Below are positions 8,826 through 18,303 of a stretch of 33,911 nt of DNA, piece after piece (position 1 is the first letter of the stretch; every line of letters begins with the position of its first letter). The stretch comes from Ministeria vibrans ATCC 50519 (lineage: Eukaryota > Opisthokonta > Filasterea). The DNA lies in NCBI GenBank assembly GCA_943704425.1, contig CALSCP010001624.1, positions 2,283 to 36,193 on the forward strand, in the 5' to 3' direction. The notes under the pieces are model-generated. The model made no database searches, had not been told where the DNA came from, and saw only the letters and a list, made by a program, of their open reading frames with translations. The position numbers were made by a program, and so were the translations under genes.

Positions 8826-11800
8826 ATCTTGTGTGTTTTTGTCGCACTCACTTCTCTACTCCCCCCCTATTTTAGTCCATTCCAAACTCTACCAACTTCC
8901 TCACCTGCAAATGCTCGATCTCAGCTTCAATGCACTCACTACGCTTCCTTATGCGCTCGGCTCAATGCAGCAGCTTGTCATTCTCCAACTCCAACACAAC
9001 TTTCTTCGATCTCTGCCCGACGAAATCTGTCTGCTCCGCTCTCTCTCCGAACTCAACGTCTCTAGCAACGAGGTACAACCACCCCCTCTAAATTATATAT
9101 ATATACCAACACCCACCTTTTCTTTTTAGCTGGTGCGTCTTCCCGAGCGACTGGGCTACCTGGAGAACGTCCGTCGATTCGACTGCAGTCGCAACCGCCT
9201 ACAGGCTCTGCCCATTTCCATGTGCAAAATGCGCAACCTCGACATCCTTCTTGCCTTTGAAAACCCCTTCATTGACCTTCCCGACCACACCATCGAACGA
9301 GGTACTGCCGAAATCCTCTTGTACATGTGCGAACAAGAGATTGCTGGAACAGGTATCAAGCAAAACGACGATCAAATGGAATTTTATTACCTTTTTTGAT
9401 CTTGTTGTTTAGTGCCGAAAGTGGACGAAGGAGCAGGAGAGGGAGCAGGCAACCGTAAATCGGCCGCGTCAGGAGCGGGCGTGAGGACAAGCAGCAGTGG
9501 CGGCGGTACATACTCGCCGGCTGCGGTGCGCATGCTGGTCGCGTCGGAGGGTAGCCACTCCAACACGTCCCTTGGCGAACTTGAAGAGGTCGCGCTGAAC
9601 CACAGTGTTGGCGAGCTCGATATAAGCAGCGCTGCCAACACCACCGCCAACAAAAACAATGGGACGCTCAGTCCAGCTTCGTCTCCCCGTCTCAATCGCA
9701 AACAGCGAGACCGCATCAAGCAGATCACAACCTCCTTTGCGCCGAGTACTGTAAACTCGTTTCATGGCCTTGACGTCTCCGACTTTCCTCCAGGCGCATT
9801 TGCCTCAGTATATCACAACATAGTTGGTGTTTTCATGGGCCTCACACAATGCCTTTTTTTTGTTTTAGCCTCGGACGTCGCTTGAGCCTCCACAGCCAGC
9901 GCACTCACGCAACGCAACGGTAAGAATTTTGTATTATTATTATTTTTATTATTTTTATTAATATTATTTGTTAGCCACGCATCTCGCTCGAGCCACCGCG
10001 CGCAGGAGTCACAGGTGCATCGTCACGTCTCTCGGGGACCGTCGACGAAGAAGGGGAAGGAGAAGAAGAGGAATGGCAAGGGGGGAGTAGCGGTGCTGCA
10101 TCCAAGGCGGCGATTGTGGCAAGGGGTAACGCTGTCTCTAGTAGTGGTACTGAAGGTGGTGGGGATGAAGATGCCTTTGCTCAGCGACGGCGCTTGGAGG
10201 AGGATGCGGATGTGCGTCGCAAGAAGGATCAGCAGAGGGCGCGCGACGAGGCCTCACCGCAGCAGATTACCAAAATTCAGTTGATCAAACCTGACGATCA
10301 GGTGCCCCCGAAGAAGAAGCCCGTGTCCAAGGAGCCGTCGGCCGAGCGGCCCGGGCAGCGTCCCAAACTTACCGACTCGCTGTTCTCGCCCATGGGCAAT
10401 GGAAATGGGCCCGACAATGGCGATAACGACGGTGTCAATCTCACCGACACAGCCGACTTTCGTGGCGCTTTTGGAGCTCCATCACGCGCGGCTACTCCAC
10501 AAAAAGCAGCACCGCAGCAACAGAAAAAGCAACAGCCGAAGAAGAGCAGCAGCGGGAATGGCATGTCTGCCGCCGACTTTAATGCGGCCTTCTCGACCAA
10601 ACAGAATGGTGCCATTGCGGGACTCGACATGGACGACTTCCCGCTCGATGCCTTTGACGATGATCGCATTGGGGGACAGGAGGCGCCGGCGGTGGCTGCG
10701 TCGTCTAGCTCACACACGGTACTCACGGCGTCTGTGCTGGACGGGGCAACGCCGCAGAAGGCAGTGCGCAAGGGCAAGTTGAGCAAACGGGAGAGTGCGG
10801 CCGAGGCACTGGCCCTTGAGGAGTTGCAGAAGCTCAAGGAACAGGAACAGCGCGAGTTGAGGTCGCGCGTGGCGCGTGAGAAGCGCGAACGTCTTGAACA
10901 AGAGGAACGCGATGCGGAGATTAAGCGACTGGAGCAGGAGGAGGAGTCACTGAAGAGGGAGCTGCGGGAGTTTCGCGAGTCGAAGCGCGTCGCTGGCGTA
11001 CCCACACCGACATCGCCACACGTGAAGATAGCCGAGTCGAGGAAGAAGGCGGGGGAAGACGATGCGGAGTGGACGGACGAAGAAGAAGTGGAGGAGGAGC
11101 CGCAGTTGATCAAGCCAAAGCGACTTAATCGCAAACCGACTTTGCCGCTACTGCCACCAGGCGGAGTCCTGATGCGCAAGACGGGGACGCGCGACGAGTC
11201 GGGAGACATTCTTTTCGAGAAGAAGAAGGATGAAGGTGCAGATCGCGATGAAGAAGAGGCACGTGCGGCCGGCTGGAAGTCGGAGATGGAGGAGCGCAGG
11301 AACAAGCGCTCGTCCAAGGTGGCGCAGCTGGGCCCGCCTCCGACTGAGCTGCCACCTCCACCACCGCCTCCCGTTGCCCCTCCGAGTGCTGCAGCGAGCA
11401 GCAGCAGCAGCAGCAGCAACAACAACACTGGGCCTGCACCGCCACCGCCGCCCTCCACACCACCGCCGGCGCGTGCCTTGAGCCGTGCACCCAACACGGA
11501 AGAAGAGGATCGCATTGAGGCGTTCCTGAATCGACCGGCGCTCACAACTGCCCACATGACGGACAAGGAGCGCAAGAAGCAAGCTAAGGAGATGGAAAAG
11601 GAGCGCAAGCGTGCCGAGAAGGCTAAAAAAGTCGACGTAAAGAAAAAGGGCAAGGGCAAGGCGGCTCCGCCCCAGACGGGCGCTGCCCAAGCAGCAGCAC
11701 TCGCATCATCCAAGTCCAGCAGCAATGCGCCTTTGTCGGCCAAGGAAAAGAAGAAGCGCAAGGCCGAGTTGGATCGGATCTTTCTAGAAGATCAGGCGAG

Positions 11801-11831
11801 GAAACGTGAGTTGGCGGCGAGGGGTCTGTAA
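8143..11831 (+). CDS. Leucine-rich-repeat protein with long disordered tail (963 residues)
   Basis: Exons 8143-8222, 8661-8749, 8876-9072, 9130-9352, 9413-9807, 9869-9919, 9975-11831; all phases agree. MGQTGST at the N-terminus is a plausible N-myristoylation signal. Residues about 45-195 form five or six typical LRRs (LDLSFNALTTLP, LQLQHNFLRSLPDEI, FDCSRNRLQALP) closed by a C-cap-like ENPFIDLPDHTIERGTAEIL, as in SHOC2/LRRC-type scaffolds. The remaining 760 residues are disordered: four DF-x-AF-type motifs (DFPPGAF at 320-326, DFRGAF at 506-511, DFNAAF at 546-551, DFPLDAF at 566-572), a paired PRTSLEPP/PRISLEPP, a charged coiled coil at about 612-682, a polyproline stretch at about 803-843 and a Lys-rich helix at about 877-898. 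No enzyme domain is seen. A membrane-associated scaffold is an inference. Confidence 0.85.
8564..8619. repeat. Compound (CA)n(CT)n microsatellite
   Basis: (CA)13 passing directly into (CT)14 within intron 1 of the LRR gene, about 40 bases upstream of the acceptor, forming an extended pyrimidine-rich tract before the 3' splice site. Confidence 0.9.
8769..8824. repeat. (ATT)n microsatellite in LRR gene intron 2
   Basis: About 18 perfect TTA/ATT triplets. Similar but shorter ATT tracts occur in other introns and spacers of the window (9933, 11896, 14650, 32775). Confidence 0.95.
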
Positions 11832-12103
11832 TTTTTCTTCTTTTTTTACAGTGTAAATTAAGGCGTCATTAACTCGACACCAGTAAAACGTGAATATTAT
11901 TATTATTATAATGACAGATGACTTTCATTTTATTATTGTTGATTTCAATGCCAATAACATGAGAAATACACACAAAAAAGCAGCACAATGCTTCCGCCGT
12001 AGATTTCCAAACGGGAATGACCCGAGAGAATCCCACAGACCCGCAGATACACACAAAAATAGGAGTGTATGAGAGGAAACAATAAATTAAGAATGATATA
12101 TCG
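11832..12103. other. Convergent 3' intergenic region
   Basis: 272 AT-rich bases between the LRR gene stop and the stop of the tandem phosphatase gene. They contain T runs and a short ATT repeat at 11896-11908. No coding sequence is seen. Confidence 0.5.
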
Positions 12104-13003
12104 CTACAATTGATCTTCCAGGCTCGCTGTGAGACCCAGCGCCTTTTCATAGCATACCAAAGACTCCTCCTGCCTCGGTCCAGTGATGCAATCTGAGCCT
12201 CGTAGCGCTCGAATGCGTCCAATCGCTTCCTTGGCGGAGACGTGAGTGTGGTGCATGAGCAACGCGGCAAGCACCGTCCCCGTGCGTCCCACGCCGTGCT
12301 CACAGTGCACCACTGTCGCCACTTGCTTTGAAGCGTTTTCTCGAATGAATTCTGACGCGGAAAGCAGTTCGTCTGGGAGCGGGGCGTGCCCTTCTTTGAA
12401 CGGAAGATGAAGCGTTTGGAACTCTCGAGTGAGTGTGTCAGGAAGAGCATTTTTGGTCAGCGTGAGAATGGCACCAATGCCCCATTGCTGAAGAAGAACA
12501 AAGTTGTCGTCCCCATTGCTGTCCTCGTCTTCGGTATGTGGCCAGGCACAGCCGGCCAGTGTCTTCTCCAGAACGTACGAAAAGCGAATTTTTGCCTGAT
12601 ACACAGCATTCTCTTGCTCGCTTGTCTCTATAGAGCCCGGACGCAGACGACGAACCACAAGAATCGCCTCAGCGGGCGCCATGCACTCGACAACGGCAAG
12701 ATGCGCCGCAAGAAATGTCCCCGTTCGACCTCTGCCCGCTGCGCAGTGCACGACCACTTTTCTCTTTCGTTCCACAAACTCAAAAAACGCCAGTAGCTGC
12801 GCAAGCGTCGGCGGAGAGAAGTCTGCCACTGGCAAATGTAGCAGTTCGATACGACTGGTGGAGGCCACAGTGGCTGGTTGTTGCGTCAGCGAGACAAGAC
12901 CGTCAAAGCCTTCCTGGACAAATGGCGCTGAGTCGTGCGGAAACGCACACCCCGCCAGCGTACGTTCTTCATTGACGTAACCAAAGTTACCTATAGTGTT
13001 CAT
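12104..13003 (-). CDS. Tandem DUSP23/VHZ-like protein phosphatase (two catalytic domains)
   Basis: An intronless frame of 299 residues, unusual in this window. It contains two copies of the small VHZ-type dual-specificity phosphatase fold. Domain 1 (about 5-142) has NFGYV...TLAGCAFPHD, general acid Asp61 in LPVADF, the P-loop HCAAGRGRTGT (Cys87, Arg93) and RRLRPGSIETSEQENAV, the DUSP23 signature. Domain 2 (about 141-292) has FSYVLEKTLAGCAWPH, the P-loop HCEHGVGRTGT (Cys234, Arg240) and a diverged tail. At the general-acid position of domain 2 the aligned residue is Glu204 (FKEG), not Asp. DUSP23 acts on phospho-Tyr and phospho-Ser/Thr; the substrates here are unknown. A 5' exon ending at the TATAG before GTAACTTTGG is possible, but the ATG at 13003 is adequate. 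Confidence 0.88.
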   Translation of the reverse strand: MNTIGNFGYVNEERTLAGCAFPHDSAPFVQEGFDGLVSLTQQPATVASTSRIELLHLPVADFSPPTLAQLLAFFEFVERKRKVVVHCAAGRGRTGTFLAAHLAVVECMAPAEAILVVRRLRPGSIETSEQENAVYQAKIRFSYVLEKTLAGCAWPHTEDEDSNGDDNFVLLQQWGIGAILTLTKNALPDTLTREFQTLHLPFKEGHAPLPDELLSASEFIRENASKQVATVVHCEHGVGRTGTVLAALLMHHTHVSAKEAIGRIRALRGSDCITGPRQEESLVCYEKALGLTASLEDQL

Positions 13004-13268
13004 ATGAAATTAGAAAAAATGATTTAGATTCAGACTTTCAGTTGTTTCACCTTTTAAAAGAAAGAAAGCCTGTCTTACACACCAATGACATCAGTCACAT
13101 CACTAGACTCTAAAGCAACAGACTCAGACAGGGTGAGTGACTAGACGCGAATGGGAAGTTCATATTCTTTTACAACTTATTTGTCGTAAAAGAGAATTCA
13201 TCAAAAATCAATCATCAAAAGTCAAAACAGTTCTTTTCTCGTCCACCTGTTGCGGCGCTGTACACACC
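13004..13268. promoter_or_regulatory. Divergent promoter region, phosphatase / Cwc2
   Basis: 265 bases between the start codons of the tandem phosphatase (minus) and Cwc2 (plus). An open frame continues upstream of the Cwc2 ATG to 13137 but has no other ATG. No known regulatory motif is obvious. Confidence 0.4.
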
Positions 13269-15247
13269 ATGCCCCCGAAACGTGGAGCCTCAAAGGCCGA
13301 TGAAAAGCCAAAAGAAACGAAGCGAGCGCGTCGCGATGAAGAAGACGACGTTTGCGCATCGGCGGACGAACGGCGCACCGCAGCAGACACGGACGCGCCC
13401 ACGCCCGCCGCCCACGACGACAGCAGCACGACGACAGCTGCCGCAGCGACCACGCCGCCGACCCCAGCGACGACGACGACGGCGACAGGTGAGACGGCGG
13501 CAGCAACTGCAACCGAATCGCTTGCGTCGTCCTCCTCTGCCCCCACCAGCACGCCTGCCTCTGCGGCTGCGACCGACGCGTCAGCAGCCGATCCGGCCGC
13601 CCAGGATAAGGGTGCGCTGGCGCTCCAGCTGGCGCAAGAGACGACGTGTGCGCCGCAGTTTCTGGAGCAACGCGGCTCATGGATGCAACTGCTCGATCCC
13701 CGCACCCACCGCGTCTACTACCAAAGCTGCGTCACGTACGAGACTCAGTGGGAGCCGCCTGCCGACTGGACCGCGCTGTTGACCCAGAACCCCGAACTGA
13801 GACCGCGACGCAAAATTGTCGAGTGTCCCAATGTACCAGCACGTCGCCAAGTTGACCCGTCCGCCGACGCCAACAAGAACTACGTTCCGGAAGGCGCCAG
13901 CGAGTACAACATCTGGCACGACCGGTGGATTGGTGAACACTGGGGCAACAGAAATGCAGGTACACGGAACTAGTGAGTGAGTGAGTGAGAGTGCGACGTT
14001 TAAAACTGCTATTATTATTGTGTAGGACCTGCTCCGTTCCGCTGCGACACAATGCTTGACTCAGGGCGCACCAAGGGCGATCGCAGTGGCGCCCACTACC
14101 ACTGCTTTCACTTCTTTAAAGGATCTTGCCGCGAAGGCGCAAAGTAAGAGAGGGAGAGAAAGAGATACATACAGAGAGAGAGAGAGAGAGACAGTCAAGG
14201 GACAAATGGATTGACTCACTCACTGTTTTGACTTGTGTAGTTGTAAGTTTCTTCATCACGTTCCCACACCGCCGGAGGCAATGAAGCTGGACCTGGCACA
14301 CGATGTGTTTGGGCGCACGCGATACGCAGCCAACAAGGAGGATATGGGGGGAGTGGGCAGTTTTGACTCGGACACAAAGACCATTTATGTGGGGGGAATT
14401 CCTGCGGATCATGACATTGAAGTATGTGTCATATTGAGTTGTGTGTGTGTGTGTGTGTGTGCGAGAAGAAAGAGAGGAAGGAGAAAGGAGAGTGATAGAG
14501 AGAGAGAAAGAGAGAGAGAGAGAGATTGACAGTGGCTCTAATGAGGAATCTCGTTCTAGGATGTGTTATGGCATGAATTTGGCGAATGGGGTGAACTGGA
14601 GGTAAGAAAAGCCATTGAAAAATTCTCATTATTTTATTCAATTTCACATTAATATTATTAATATTATTATTATTAATTTTATTTTGTGTTTCTTATAGTA
14701 TGTGAGAGTGATTGATCGCAAATTCTGTGCGTTTATCATGTACAAAGTAAGATACACACTAGATACTATTTCCTCTCGATCACACGAGCAACAAACACAA
14801 TGCAACACCAAACAACCGCTGATTGATTTACCTTTTCTATTAGCATCGAGCGAATGCAGAGGCCGCCAAAGTGGCCATGTCGGACCAGCTGCTGCGGGGT
14901 GCAGTGCAGCTCAATATCCGCTGGGCCAAGGACGACCCCAACCCCGGAGCCAAGGAGAAGGTACTGTTCATATATATATGTATATATCAGACTTACTCAC
15001 TCATTTGCTCTGCTTGTAGGCACTGGTGAACAGTCAACGTGCGCTTGTCAATGCTGCTGTTGCGCGTGGACATCTCTCGACGACTGCTGACCAGTATTTG
15101 CTGCCTGAGCCTGCTCATGGTCAAGTCACGGGTGCTCTTGCGCCCGACCAACGTGGTCCCATGTCTCGTGAGCAGCTGGCCGCCCAACAGAACCAGAAAC
15201 GCGCAAACGCCGACATGGCACGTCTCAATGCTCTTTTTCAGACCTGA
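13269..15247 (+). CDS. CWC2: Pre-mRNA splicing factor Cwc2 with an N-terminal WW domain
   Basis: Component of the Prp19/NTC-related complex that contacts U6 snRNA and the intron in the active spliceosome. Exons 13269-13959, 14026-14143, 14241-14421, 14560-14601, 14699-14746, 14844-14960, 15020-15247 (474 residues). Residues 1-115 are Ala/Thr-rich with an NLS-like KRARRDEED. Residues 138-164 form a WW domain: Trp138, YYQS, Trp161, then EPP. The Cwc2 core follows: PARRQVDPSADANKN, EYNIWHDRW (Torus), a CCCH finger with Cys257-x7-Cys265-x5-Cys271-x3-His275, FGRTRYAANKEDMGGVGSF, and an RRM from about 316 (TIYVGGIPADHDIE) to 390. The core is diagnostic. The WW domain is not part of the yeast Cwc2 architecture that I know. 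Confidence 0.93.
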
Positions 15248-15526
15248 ATACACCCGTAATTACTAATGGTCCCTCTACTGCCCATGTTCTTCTTCAAGAC
15301 TCAATCGAGAGTTTCGTGTGAGTCTGCGCAAGATGGTCTGTCCTGGCTGTGCCGCTGAGTGTACCCGAAATGGTTCAAGCGTAAAGTTGTACGTGAACTG
15401 TATCCTCTGAATAAGTGGACTCACAAGTCAGCTCATGATCAGGTACTGATCAGTCAGTTCACTTTCGTGCACCTCTGCTCTTCTTCTTCTTCTTCATCAT
15501 CATCATCTCCCCAAGCATCGTGTGCC
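15248..15526. other. Intergenic region upstream of CCDC22
   Basis: 279 bases between the Cwc2 stop and the CCDC22 start, both on the plus strand. It contains a (TTC)n(ATC)n stretch at 15480-15507 and short frames, one of 25 codons starting at 15331 (MVCPGCAAEC...). None is convincing as a gene; it is probably the Cwc2 3' UTR plus the CCDC22 promoter or 5' UTR. Confidence 0.45.
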
Positions 15527-17379
15527 ATGGAGGAAGTCGACAAGATCATCATTGTGACCTTTCGTCAGATTGGAGTGTAAGTGCACTGAATGATCATTGG
15601 ATGATCCGCTTCCAACGGCCCCCGCCTCCCTCTGCCCTCTCGCGCCTTCTCCCCACTTCCACTTCTAAGATCGACTGTCGCCCAACCCGTCCCCATTATC
15701 CTATTGCGATTCTGTGAATTGAAAACTCAAAAAAAAAAAAAACGTTTCTTCTGTAGTGATGTTCCAGAAGATGTCCTGTCGCTGAAGCAGTTCACGCCAG
15801 ACCTCGTCGTGTCTGCTGCGACCCGATGCCTTAGTGCCATTGACGAGCGCAAAGAGGTTTGTTCTGTTTCTCTCCTTTTTTCATTTTTTTTTCCCATTGT
15901 TGTAACTTTTTTTTTTCTTTTTCTTTCAGTTTCCTGATCGTTTGCCGCCCGAGATGTCCGCCCGCTTCCGGATGTGTTCAAACATTGCCAAAGAGATCAA
16001 GGTATGGGGCGGGTCGCAGGGCGTGGGGCTGTCTCTAACGCGCTGTGTGGCTGAGTAGGCGTTGGGCTATGCGGACGACCTTGATTACCATCAGTTTCTC
16101 TATCTCAACGAAACCGAGGCACGACAACACCGACAGCAGTTCTCTGCTGTTGCATTGCTTTATGTGGATCTGACACGTTTTTTTTTTTGTTTTGTGTGTT
16201 TTTGTCTTTTGTTTTGTCTTTTGTTTTGTCTTTTATGTTTTGTCTTTTATGTTTTGTCTTTTATGTTTTGTCTTTTATGTTTTGTCTTTTATGTTTTATG
16301 TTTTGTGTTTTTTTTGTCTTTTGTGCTTTCTCCTGCAGGTGCGCAAAATGTTTATGTGGCTGGTGGAGCGACTGCCCCGCGAGTCGTCTGAGGAGTCGAG
16401 CGAGCCCATTGGGGTGCGCACTGCTCTCTTTGGTGCCATCACGGGCGAACTCAACCGACGCAAGGCGGCCCACTGGACGCTTCCGTACTGTCGCAAAGGT
16501 GCCATCTGTCGCATGTAAGAAGACAAAAAGGTGGTAGCAGCGAATGAAATGTATTGACTGTTCTTGTTTTCTTTTCTTCATTTTTTTTCATGTAGGGGCA
16601 AAGCCCAAGACCATTTCAATGTGGGCACACGCGCGTCGCACACTATCCACACGGTCCCCATTTCCTTTCCCCACGGCACCGCCGACATTACCATTAAGAT
16701 CCCTAAACGTAAAACAATAGAGCTGTTGTCTTGTCGATGTACTGTCGTGTGTAATTTGTACTGATTTCCTTCTTCTTTTGTAGTGATGAAGGAGTACTAT
16801 GCGACTATGCCATTTGCGTGTGACGCACCGCAACAGGAAGAGGACGTGCACGGAAGTTTGTTGGAGGCGAACGTGTTGACGTTGTCGCAGCAGCGAGAGT
16901 GGGAGGACGAGTGGAACACGCACGGACTCGCGTCGGGTCTGAGCGAGGCGGAGTACCGTTCGCAGAAGCGCACGCGCATTGCGGGGGCCATGGGGGCGCA
17001 TGTGGCGTCGGGACGGCAGGCCAAGGCGGGTGTGGACTCGCTGCAAGGAGTGGTGGGGATGTTTGCCAAACGCAGTACACGCGCCAATGCCAAGGGTACT
17101 CGCTTCACCAATGCGGCAAAGCTGCAGTTTACTCAGGAGGGCGAAGGTGATGCGGTTGCGGTCGATTCTGGTGTGGATCGCGAAGAGGAGCTCAAGCGTC
17201 GTCGTGAAGAGGAGCTGGCGGCATTGCAGGCACGCATTGATGAACTCATTGCGCGCATTGCGGAACTCGATGCGGAGATGGGCAAACACGCAGGACTTAT
17301 TGTGACACTCAATGCGGACGCAAAGGCACAGCTGGACATGACACCGGGCAAGGAGGCCGCATACAAAGTGCGCAAGAAG
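15527..17379 (+). CDS. CCDC22: CCDC22, N-terminal part (389 codons; continues at 28308)
   Basis: Subunit of the CCC (COMMD-CCDC22-CCDC93) complex that acts with Retriever in endosomal recycling and influences cullin neddylation. Exons 15527-15576, 15757-15856, 15930-16001, 16059-16118, 16339-16514, 16596-16708, 16784-17379. The N-terminal calponin-homology-like domain is clear: MEEVDKIIIVTFRQIGVDVP, LKQFTPDLVVSAATRCL, LPPEMSARFRM, DYHQFLYLNETEVRKMF and WLVERLP. Then come KGTRFTNAAKLQFTQEG and a coiled coil ending at VRKK. The fourth intron seems to use a GC donor (GAG/GCACGA). The last exon ends in phase 0 at a GTATCA donor; 40 bases later the sequence runs into T26 and a 10-N gap. The missing C-terminal half, in matching phase, is at 28308-29178. 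Together they give about 634 residues, against 627 in human CCDC22. Confidence 0.93.
16195..16325. repeat. T-rich minisatellite in CCDC22 intron 4
   Basis: About five to six perfect copies of the 14-base unit TTTTGTCTTTTATG flanked by degenerate TTTTGTCTTTTG units. It fills most of the intron and forms a very long pyrimidine-biased tract just upstream of the acceptor CTCCTGCAG at 16338. Confidence 0.9.
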
Positions 17380-17419
17380 GTATCAAGGGAGTGATACGAC
17401 AAAGCAACAGGCGTGTAAC

Positions 17420-17445
17420 TTTTTTTTTTTTTTTTTTTTTTTTTT
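17420..17445. repeat. Poly-T tract at the contig edge
   Basis: 26 consecutive T bases immediately before the N gap, inside the intron that follows CCDC22 codon 389. A comparable T30 tract lies at 28269-28298, in front of the exon that carries the rest of the protein. Confidence 0.97.
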
Positions 17446-17455
17446 NNNNNNNNNN
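17446..17455. other. Assembly gap (10 N)
   Basis: Ten N bases, which is likely a placeholder rather than a measured length. The left side is poly-T within a CCDC22 intron; the right side is GA-repeat sequence within intron 1 of an HtrL-like gene on the opposite strand. Confidence 0.99.
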
Positions 17456-17730
<275 letters not shown>

Positions 17731-17779
17731 GAGAAACAACGTGATAGTATGTGTGTGTGTGTGTCGTGTCATGATGTAC

Positions 17780-18220
17780 TTTGGTTGTGTCAGGGAATGC
17801 TCGACGCCACTCCTTGATGCGTGTGTGCTCACGTGGCGAGCAATATATTACAAAGGGGCCACGAGCACGCTCAAAGAGCATTTGCAGCCATTGATCGTAG
17901 TTTGCGGCGTTGTGCTTGGACTGCGGCAGTTGGAAGTAGCTGGCGACGACGGTGGCATAAAAACGAGACGGCGTCGGCACAGGGGCAGGCACAGGGCGTT
18001 CGGCGACCGCTGGAGGGTTGATGGGCTCTAATGGGGCAGCGGGTGCAGCCTTGGAGGGCGCCTCCTCCTCTGTGGCGTCGTCTGGCGGAAGGAAATGATG
18101 GACACTGACGGCACGCAAGCTGTCGGGCGTCGCTGGCGGCTTTGAGAGCCGGAACAGCATTACGCTGGAGAACACAAAGACCACTACCACGACGGCAGTG
18201 GTCAGCGACAGTGGGCGCAT
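17780..18220 (-). CDS. HtrL/YibB-like type II membrane protein, paralogue B, first exon only
   Basis: One exon of 147 codons from the ATG at 18220 to a phase-0 donor after Lys147 (DTTK/GTACAT). A short cytoplasmic tail (MRPLSLTT) precedes a signal anchor (AVVVVVFVFSSVMLF), then a proline-rich stem and the start of the lumenal domain (FYATVVASYFQL, ERARGPFVIYCSP, EWRRAFPDTTK). It is clearly a duplicate of the gene at 18304-20123: same ends, same intron position, same MRPLSLTTAVVV start. The remaining exons should lie at lower coordinates but are lost in the gap, since 15527-17379 belongs to CCDC22. Translation past the donor runs only into repeat sequence. Confidence 0.8.
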
Positions 18221-18303
18221 CGCAGATGATCAAAGAATAATAAATATGAATGAGGTTGAAAAATAAGATGAAGTGAATGTACATATGTGATTTTTTCTCC
18301 ATC

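Noticed and set aside
10298-11761. 487-codon open frame on the minus strand
   Set aside because: It is a mirror of the last LRR-gene exon. Low-complexity serine/alanine composition arises from the antisense of Glu/Lys/Pro codons; the sense frame joins perfectly to six upstream exons.
15290-15450. Short frames upstream of CCDC22 (MVCPGCAAEC; KWFKRKVVRELYPLNKW)
   Set aside because: Protein-like composition, but each is bounded by stops without splice sites that give a coherent reading frame; more likely UTR.
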